64,000 bases of DNA from Gemmatimonadota bacterium. Lineage in GTDB: Bacteria > Gemmatimonadota > Gemmatimonadetes > Palauibacterales > Palauibacteraceae. The stretch spans positions 1 through 64,000 of the forward strand of contig JAJEEM010000071.1 of the NCBI GenBank assembly GCA_022820995.1, written 5' to 3'. The notes under the pieces are model-generated. The model had not been told where the DNA came from, searched no databases, and saw only the letters and a list, made by a program, of their open reading frames with translations. The translations under genes were made by a program, and so were the position numbers. Below, in pieces: positions 58,190 to 64,000 of the stretch (position 1 is its first letter; each line of letters begins with the position of its first letter).

Positions 58190-61100
58190 GCAGGTTCGTC
58201 GACCCCGCCGATTCCGATGCGGACCTCGACGTCGTCGATCTTCACCACGGCCGTACTCAGGCCCCCCGAGGGGACCGACCCCGTCTGCACCTCCACGGCC
58301 AGCGTCTCGCCGGCAACGTAGTCCGCATGCGCCGACACGGCCCGTTCCAGATCCTGCGGGCCCGCCACGCCGAGGCGGATGCGGTCGGCGACCTCGAGCC
58401 CCGCATCTCGCCGCAGCCGCTGGACGCGGTTCACGATCTCCCGCGCGTAACCTTCGGCTCGCAGCGCATCATCGACCTCGGTATCCACGGCCGCGAGGTA
58501 ACCGCCTCCCGTCGCCACGGCGAGGTCGGTGAGCGTCTCCTCCTGAATCACGAGGTCTTCGCGCGTCACCCGAACCCGTTCGCCTCCGATCTCGACGTCG
58601 AGCGGCTCTCCGTCCCTGAGCCTCCTCAGGGCCGCCGCATCCAGCTTCGCGATCCCGGCAGCGACCGCCGGCGTGCGCGCTCCGTGCTTCGGACCCAGCA
58701 CCCCGAACCGCGGCTTCGCGTATAGCCGGGTAAGATCTTCGCTGTCCCCCAGCGACACAACCTTTTTGACGTTGAGTTCCTCCATCGCAAGCGCCGCCAT
58801 CGGCTCCGCGAGCGCCCGTCCCTCCGGCAGAACCGCGTGCAGCATGCGCAGCGGCTGCCGAATCCGGACCCCCGCCTTTTCCCGCGCCGCGCGGCCCAGC
58901 GCCACCAGGCGCCGAACATCGTCCATCGCCTGTTCGAGGTCGGGCTCCGAGCGCCCCTCCAGCTCCGGGAAATCCGCCAGGTGGACGGACGCTTCGTCCG
59001 TGAGCGCCCGGTACAGCCAATCGGACATGAACGGGGCGTACGGGGCGAGCAGCCGCGCGGTCGTGGCGAGACATTCGTGGAGCGTCGCGAAGGCGTCGGC
59101 GCTCGCGGCCTCGGTCCCCGGTTGCGTCGCCCAGAAGCGGTCGCGGCTCCGGCGCACGTACCAGTTCGACACATCGTCGAGCACGAACTCCTGGATGGCG
59201 CGCGCCCCGGCCGTGAGATCGAACGACTCCAGCGCCTCCCCCACGAGCCGCACGACCCGGTCGAGGCGGGCGAGCACCCAGCGGTCGAGGTCGCTCCGGC
59301 CGGAGACGGGGGCCGCCGAAGACGCGGTGTGGGACCACCCCTCCTCGTTCGCGTAGAGGGCGAAGAAGCGGTACGTGTGACGGAGCGTGGCGAACAGCTT
59401 GCGGTCGGTCTCGCGCAGCGCCGATGGGTCCCACCGCTTCGGCACCCACGGGTTGGACCCCGAGAGGAAGTAGAAGCGCGTGACGTCGGCCCCCCAGGCG
59501 TCGAGCGCGGCGCGCGGATCCACCGCGTTGCCCCGCGACTTCGACATCTTCCGCCCCTTCGCGTCGAGCACCTGGTCGTTGACGACGACGGCCCGGAACG
59601 GCGCGCGGTCGAAGAGGATGGTGGACAGCGCGAGAAGCGAGTAGAACCAGCCGCGCGTCTGGTCGACGCCCTCGGCGATGTAGTCGGCCGGGAAGTAGCG
59701 CTCGAAGGTGTCCCGGTTCTCGAACGGATAGTGCCACTGGGCGTAGGGCATGGAGCCCGAGTCGAACCACGCGTCGGCGACTTCCGGGACGCGCCGCATC
59801 GTGCCGCCGCACGCGTCGGCGGCGCACCTCCACTCGTATCCGTCGATCCCCGGGCGGTGGGGGTCGAAGTCCCCGGGCAGCCCGCCGACGCGGCGCCCCA
59901 GCTCCGCGAAGGATCCGAGCACCTCCCGGTGCCCGTCGTCCTCGGAGCAGAGCCAGATCGGAAGGGGGGTCCCCCAGTACCGCTCGCGCGAGAGCGCCCA
60001 GTCGATGTTGTTCTGCAGCCACTCGCCCATGCGGCCGGATCCCGTCTCGGGCGGATGCCAGTCGATGGACGCGTTGTGCTCGAGCAGGCGCGCCTTCACG
60101 GCGGTCGTCCGGATGTACCACGAATCGCGCGCCATGTAGAGAAGCGCGCTGTCGCAGCGCCAGCAGTGGGGATAGCTGTGTTCGTACATCTCGCGCAGAT
60201 ACAGCTGGTCGTGCGCGACGGCCCAGTCGCGGAGCGCGCGTTCGGTGGCTCGATCCTTCACGTGCATCCCGGCGAGTCCGCCCGGCACGGTGTCGAGAAA
60301 GCGCCCGTCCCCGCCGACGGTGTGCTGCATCGGCAGTCCCGCGGCCTCGCCCAGCCGAAAGTCGTCCTCCCCGTACATCACCGCTGTGTGGACGACGCCC
60401 GTCCCTTCGTCGACCGTGACGAAGTCCGCCTCGAGCACCGTCCACGCGGTATCGGAGCCGGCGCCGTCCACCGCGTCCGGGAAGAGCGGGCGGTAGCGCC
60501 GCCCGGCGAGTTCGCCGGCGCGCACCTCCCCGACGATCTCGTATGGGTGCCGGAGCACCTCGGCCACGCGGTCGCGGGCGAGGATGAGCACCTCTCCAGG
60601 CGAAGCCCCGCCGGGCCCGTCGTGCGCCCGCGCGGGGGTCGTGCCGCCGTCCGCGCCCTCGGGCAGGACGCGTACGCGGGCGTAGGGGATGTCGGGCCCC
60701 ACCGCGAGGCCGAGGTTGCCCGGAAGCGTCCAGGGGGTCGTGGTCCAGCTCAGGATCCGCGCGCCCTCCGGGTCGTCCTCGAGATGGAATTTCATGTAGA
60801 CCGCGGGCTCGGTCACGTCGCGGTAGCCCTGGGCCACCTCGTGGCTCGATAGGCCGGTGCCGCAGCGAGGACACGTCGGGATGACGCGGTATCCCCTGTA
60901 AAGGAGGCCCCGCTTCTCGATCTCCGCGAGCGCCCACCAGCCCGACTCGATGAACTCATTCGAGTAGGTGACGTATGGGTCGCCGTAGTCCAGCCAGTAG
61001 CCGATGTCCCGGGACAGCCGCTCCCAGGCGTCCTGGTAGCGGAACACGTTGTTCCGGCAGTTGTCGTTGAACTTCCGGATTCCGTAGCGCTCGATGTCCG

Positions 61101-61413
61101 GCTTGCCGGAGATGCCGAGCGAGCGCTCGACCTCGAGTTCCACCGGCAGTCCGTGCGTGTCCCAGCCCGCCTTCCGCGGCACGTGGTACCCGGACATGGT
61201 GCGGTATCGCGCCACCGCATCCTTGATCGTGCGGGCAAGGATGTGATGGACACCGGGCGCGGCGTTCGCGGTCGGCGGTCCCTCGTAGAACACGAAGTCC
61301 GGCGCAGCCGCCCGGGCCGCGAGGCTGCGCTCGAAGGTTTTCTCTTCCTCCCAGCGCTGGAGGACTTCGGCTTCGAGCCCGCGTACGGACTCCGGTATCG
61401 GCCGATAGGCCAT
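58186..61413 (-). CDS. ileS: Isoleucyl-tRNA synthetase
   Basis: 1075 residues, the long archaeal/eukaryotic-like (IleRS type 2) size. HIGH-type motif in PPTANAAPGVHHILAR (GVHH), editing domain about 190-400, KMSKS in KGRKMSKSRGNAVDP (about 615). The C-terminal domain is long and lacks the classical bacterial zinc site. Type 2 enzymes are often mupirocin-resistant; here this is only inference. ATG 61413. Confidence 0.95.
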   Translation of the reverse strand: MAYRPIPESVRGLEAEVLQRWEEEKTFERSLAARAAAPDFVFYEGPPTANAAPGVHHILARTIKDAVARYRTMSGYHVPRKAGWDTHGLPVELEVERSLGISGKPDIERYGIRKFNDNCRNNVFRYQDAWERLSRDIGYWLDYGDPYVTYSNEFIESGWWALAEIEKRGLLYRGYRVIPTCPRCGTGLSSHEVAQGYRDVTEPAVYMKFHLEDDPEGARILSWTTTPWTLPGNLGLAVGPDIPYARVRVLPEGADGGTTPARAHDGPGGASPGEVLILARDRVAEVLRHPYEIVGEVRAGELAGRRYRPLFPDAVDGAGSDTAWTVLEADFVTVDEGTGVVHTAVMYGEDDFRLGEAAGLPMQHTVGGDGRFLDTVPGGLAGMHVKDRATERALRDWAVAHDQLYLREMYEHSYPHCWRCDSALLYMARDSWYIRTTAVKARLLEHNASIDWHPPETGSGRMGEWLQNNIDWALSRERYWGTPLPIWLCSEDDGHREVLGSFAELGRRVGGLPGDFDPHRPGIDGYEWRCAADACGGTMRRVPEVADAWFDSGSMPYAQWHYPFENRDTFERYFPADYIAEGVDQTRGWFYSLLALSTILFDRAPFRAVVVNDQVLDAKGRKMSKSRGNAVDPRAALDAWGADVTRFYFLSGSNPWVPKRWDPSALRETDRKLFATLRHTYRFFALYANEEGWSHTASSAAPVSGRSDLDRWVLARLDRVVRLVGEALESFDLTAGARAIQEFVLDDVSNWYVRRSRDRFWATQPGTEAASADAFATLHECLATTARLLAPYAPFMSDWLYRALTDEASVHLADFPELEGRSEPDLEQAMDDVRRLVALGRAAREKAGVRIRQPLRMLHAVLPEGRALAEPMAALAMEELNVKKVVSLGDSEDLTRLYAKPRFGVLGPKHGARTPAVAAGIAKLDAAALRRLRDGEPLDVEIGGERVRVTREDLVIQEETLTDLAVATGGGYLAAVDTEVDDALRAEGYAREIVNRVQRLRRDAGLEVADRIRLGVAGPQDLERAVSAHADYVAGETLAVEVQTGSVPSGGLSTAVVKIDDVEVRIGIGGVDEPA

Positions 61414-61490
61414 GGAGGTGCTCCGTCTCGTTATTCCTGGATGGTCGACGCAGTCGTCGGAACGACGGGCGGGCGCAGCGGGTGCTGCGG

Positions 61491-62153
61491 TCAGGTCGAC
61501 GCGGCGCCCGAACCGCCGACGTCGACCCGGCTAATCGATGGAGGCGGGGGCTCGGTATCGGACTCCGGAGCGACGGGTTCGGCCGCGAGGGGCTCGGCGG
61601 CGATCGACTCGGCGGCGGCGACCTCGCGCGCCCCGTCTCCGCTCACTCCTCGCAGCCGCTCGATGAACCGGTCGAGATCGCCGGCTCCGTCGCCGAACCG
61701 CTCATCCTCGAAGTCGAGGTATTCGTCGAAACGCTCGAACAGTTTCCGCAGCGCGGCGAGAAAGCGGCCCCGGGTCGCCTTCAGGTCTTCGACCTTGTCG
61801 TGGCAGAGGCGGACGGCCCGCTCCGCGTCGGCGAGCACGGCGCCCGCGCGCATCTCCGCCTCGCGGAGCCGCACGGCCGCATCGCGCTCCGACTGCAGGC
61901 GGGCCTCCTCGCGCAGCTCCTGCGCGGCCAGAAGCGCTTCGTTGAGGGCCTTCTCGCGCGCCCTGTAGCTCTCCAACTGGTGCTTCTGCTGCTCGATCCG
62001 GTCGCTGAGCACGACGTGCTCGCGAACGTGGCGTTCGAGGCAGTCCGCCACGACCGCGAGAAACGCATCGACCTGCTGTGCGTCGTACCCGCGCACGGAA
62101 CGCCTGAAGTCGTCCTTCTTCTTGCGGACGTCAAGCGGTGTCAGGTCGATCAT
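61491..62153 (-). CDS. DivIVA-domain protein
   Basis: 220 residues from ATG 62153, overlapping the yggS stop (ATGA). N-terminal membrane-binding motif LTPLDVRKKKDDFRRSVRGYD(A) ending in YDAQQVDAFLAVVADCLE, then a long coiled-coil (QQKHQLESYRAREKALNEAL), and an acidic, Ala/Pro-rich tail. Positions itself at curved membranes and poles. In Gram-negative phyla DivIVA is unusual but present in some; its placement beside yggS is like that in Gram-positive genomes. Confidence 0.9.
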   Translation of the reverse strand: MIDLTPLDVRKKKDDFRRSVRGYDAQQVDAFLAVVADCLERHVREHVVLSDRIEQQKHQLESYRAREKALNEALLAAQELREEARLQSERDAAVRLREAEMRAGAVLADAERAVRLCHDKVEDLKATRGRFLAALRKLFERFDEYLDFEDERFGDGAGDLDRFIERLRGVSGDGAREVAAAESIAAEPLAAEPVAPESDTEPPPPSISRVDVGGSGAAST

Positions 62154-62848
62154 CTCTCCCCCAGTAGCACCGTGCCGAGTCGCACCCGCGTGCTCCCCTC
62201 CTCGATCGCGATCTCGAAATCGTTGCTCATCCCCATCGAAAGCGCCTTGCCCCCGAAATCCGGAATCTCCGCGCGGCAGCGTTCCAGCAGCCGCGCCGCG
62301 CCGCGAAACGCGGGCCGCACCACGGCCTCGTCCGCCGTAAACGGCGCCATCGTCATCAGCCCGGCCACCCGCAGACCGGGCAGCGCACAGATCTCGGCCA
62401 CGGCGTCGAGCGCCACGTGCGGGCCCAGGCCGGCCTTCGCCGCCTCCCCCGACGTGTTCACCTGCACGAGCACTTCGACCGGCTCGCGCCCCTCCTCCTC
62501 GACGATCCGGTTCAGCGTGCCCGCGAGCCGCACGCTGTCCACCGACTCGACGACATCGAACAACCGGGCCGCGCGCCGCGCCTTGTTGCGCTGCAGCCGA
62601 CCGATCAGGTGCCACGCGACGCCGGGCGTCGGCCCCAGCTCCAACCGCTTGGCCTCGGCTTCCGGCACCCGGTTCTCGCCGATTCGGCCCACGCCGAGAG
62701 CCTTCACGATCTCGATTCCCCGGGCGGGATGTCCCTTCGTAACGGGGAGGATCTCGACGTCGCCCGCGCGCCGTCCGGCCCGTCTCGCCGCAGCCTCGAT
62801 GCGCTCCGTCACCTCGGCCAGCCGGGCCTCGACCTGGTCTTTCGTCAC
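62150..62848 (-). CDS. YggS-family pyridoxal-phosphate homeostasis protein
   Basis: 232 residues from GTG 62848. PLP Lys in ILPVTKGHPA (about 38), family blocks GENRVPEAEAK, WHLIGRLQRNKAR, VQVNTSGEAAKAG and SMGMSNDFEIAIEEGSTRVRLG. Buffers PLP in the cytoplasm. Coupled to divIVA. Confidence 0.95.
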   Translation of the reverse strand: MTKDQVEARLAEVTERIEAAARRAGRRAGDVEILPVTKGHPARGIEIVKALGVGRIGENRVPEAEAKRLELGPTPGVAWHLIGRLQRNKARRAARLFDVVESVDSVRLAGTLNRIVEEEGREPVEVLVQVNTSGEAAKAGLGPHVALDAVAEICALPGLRVAGLMTMAPFTADEAVVRPAFRGAARLLERCRAEIPDFGGKALSMGMSNDFEIAIEEGSTRVRLGTVLLGER

Positions 62849-62922
62849 GCGGCACAGTCTACGGGCCCGCGCCCGGCGATGCGAGCCAGTCGCCGGGGGT
62901 CGGGGCGGCACCCGCCGGACCG

Positions 62923-62965
62923 AAAAAAACGAGCGCCCGGCGTCGCTTTGGCGTCGCCGGGCGCT
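62923..62965 (-). terminator. Rho-independent terminator after tonB
   Basis: AGCGCCCGGCG (62932-62942) pairs perfectly over 11 bp with CGCCGGGCGCT (62955-62965); on the minus strand it is followed by seven T residues. It ends transcripts of the tonB/exbD operon, separating it from yggS. Confidence 0.95.
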
Positions 62966-63014
62966 TGCCGTCGCTTCAGGAGCTGTGTGACGGCTGGTGT
63001 CGTGTCTCCGTAAT

Positions 63015-63677
63015 CTAGATCACTTCGAACGTCACCCACTGGGAGACCCAGACCGCCGTGACCTTGTCGCGGTTCTTCGCAGGCGTGAATCGCATCTGCT
63101 GCACGACCTTTCCCGCCGCCTCGTCCAGGAGGCCGTTATCGGAGGAGGTCTTCACCTCGAAGTTCTCGACGGCTCCGTTTTCCGTCACGTAGAGCCAGAG
63201 TTCGACCCGGCCGCCGATGCCCGCATCCATCAGCGTCCGCGGATACTCCCGCTGCAGGATCTGCTGAATCTCACCGCCGTTCAGCAGCACGGGAGGCGTG
63301 TCGTACACGATGAAGGACGGCCGGTCCGCCGGGCTCCCGGTCTCGGGAGGCGGGGGCAGGGCGTTATCCGTCGTGAACGACTCGAAGGTCGTTTCCGCGA
63401 TCGTGATGTCCTCGGAGATGTCGACCGAAGCGACCCGCGGGGTGGCCGGACGGGCGATCTGTTCCGGCGGCGGCGGGATCTTCACTTCGGGCGGCAACGC
63501 CACCGCCTCGATCTCATCGACGACGACGCCGAGGTCCGCGGCCTCGAACGGGCGTACGAGGACGAACAGCCCGAAGTGGAGCGTGGTGGCCACCATCAGG
63601 CCGATCTGCGTCCAGTTGGTGCTCGCCCGCTTGAACTGATCGTTCGCGGTAAGCCGAATTCCGGTCTCTTCCATCAT
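63015..63677 (-). CDS. TonB-family energy-transducing protein
   Basis: 220 residues from ATG 63677, with GGGAGAG upstream. One membrane helix about 22-42 preceded by a polar stretch, a proline-rich periplasmic section (ALPPEVKIPPPPEQIARP), and a C-terminal TonB domain (LLNGGEIQQILQREYPRTLMDAGIGGRVELWLYV ... FTPAKNRDKVTAVWV). It delivers energy from ExbBD to outer-membrane receptors. The exbD gene lies just upstream. Confidence 0.92.
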   Translation of the reverse strand: MMEETGIRLTANDQFKRASTNWTQIGLMVATTLHFGLFVLVRPFEAADLGVVVDEIEAVALPPEVKIPPPPEQIARPATPRVASVDISEDITIAETTFESFTTDNALPPPPETGSPADRPSFIVYDTPPVLLNGGEIQQILQREYPRTLMDAGIGGRVELWLYVTENGAVENFEVKTSSDNGLLDEAAGKVVQQMRFTPAKNRDKVTAVWVSQWVTFEVI

Positions 63678-63718
63678 TTCTCTCCCGGTCTCCAGAAGCC
63701 CGTGGTGTGCTGCTGCTG

Positions 63719-64000
63719 CTAGCGCCGAGCGCGCATCGCGCGCTGCTCGAGTCGGGTGGCGAAGGTGACGCGCACCGCGCCGGACGCCTGCAGTTCTTCC
63801 GTAATCGTATTGATCTGCTGATAAGGCACTTCGGAGTCGCCGCGAATCGCGATCACGAGTTCACGGTTCTCCGCGTAGATCGGCCGGACGGTCTCCGAGA
63901 TGTCCTCGAACGGCGTCAGCACGTCGTTGATCCACACCGAACCGTCGCGCTGAACCCAGAGGTGGAGGATGTTCTGCCGCTTCTCGTCGATCTTCTCGGT
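63719..64000 (-). CDS. ExbD/TolR-family biopolymer transport protein, 5' end outside window
   Basis: 94 residues visible; the frame is open to the right edge. The periplasmic part of ExbD: ILHLWVQRDGSVWINDVL, VIAIRGDSEVPYQQINTITEEL and a C-terminal VRVTFATRL. The N-terminal membrane helix with the essential Asp lies beyond the window. It ends 41 bases before tonB on the same strand. Confidence 0.9.
   Translation of the reverse strand, partial: TEKIDEKRQNILHLWVQRDGSVWINDVLTPFEDISETVRPIYAENRELVIAIRGDSEVPYQQINTITEELQASGAVRVTFATRLEQRAMRARR

Noticed and set aside
58837-60852. A 671-codon plus-strand frame opposite ileS
   Set aside because: Shadow of ileS produced by high GC third positions; no recognisable domain, and no ribosome-binding site.
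1-64000. CRISPR arrays, rRNA genes, phage modules, restriction-modification systems
   Set aside because: None found. There are no regularly spaced repeats, and the only mobile traces are the IS5-like edge and the DUF4143 relic.

Overview
The window is a high-GC chromosomal segment of a diderm bacterium. TonB/ExbD, an LspA signal peptidase, a lipoprotein TRAP binding protein and many exported proteins with carboxypeptidase-regulatory-like plus TonB-plug domains point to an outer-membrane lineage. The gene content and the plug-protein expansion look most like Gemmatimonadota; this is inference from gene families, since no rRNA is present. Start/stop overlaps (ATGA, GTGA, TTGA) are very common, and GTG and TTG starts are frequent.

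Left part (1-9.4 kb, minus strand): the first codons of an IS5-type transposase at the edge; an ECF sigma factor with a membrane anti-sigma factor that carries a TPR region and a thioredoxin-like tail, followed by a tiny coupled ORF; a long intergenic region with a mini-ORF, hairpins and a strong terminator; then four paralogous barrel-less 'CarboxypepD_reg + TonB plug' secreted proteins interleaved with one small beta-barrel protein. The gap inside this group holds a decayed AAA/DUF4143 ATPase gene, a 42-bp dyad and a 33-bp direct repeat. A fifth paralog lies at 18.25-19.38 kb.

9.35-16.4 kb: a TRAP transporter (dctM, dctQ, dctP), a serine/alanine-glyoxylate type aminotransferase and a divergent 1003-residue FAD/Fe-S 2-hydroxyacid dehydrogenase. 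Together these look like an uptake, oxidation and transamination route for a 2-hydroxyacid such as glycolate (inference). 16.4-20.2 kb: a VapBC toxin-antitoxin pair with an AT-rich promoter, a thioesterase, an esterase, the fifth paralog, and an exported RidA-like protein.

20.2-45.4 kb: asnS, recG, ftsY, then a very compact dcw cluster read on the minus strand from an mraZ promoter near 45.38 kb: mraZ-rsmH-ftsL-ftsI(PASTA)-murE-murF-mraY-murD-ftsW-murG-murC-murB-ftsQ-ftsA-ftsZ, continuing without a break into an M23 peptidase, a vWA membrane protein, ftsY and recG. The mraZ promoter carries four 10-bp-phased TGGG-type boxes, a textbook MraZ operator.

45.4-64 kb: a TolB/TPR lipoprotein-like or periplasmic protein, a coxG/coxD/coxE accessory set without CO-dehydrogenase structural genes, HU, a small membrane protein, a YbdK-type carboxylate-amine ligase, a class III aminotransferase with an M20 carbamoyl-amino-acid hydrolase, a CopD-type membrane protein, tRNA-Val(UAC), an RluD-lspA-dksA-ileS run, yggS-divIVA, and at the right edge tonB with a truncated exbD.
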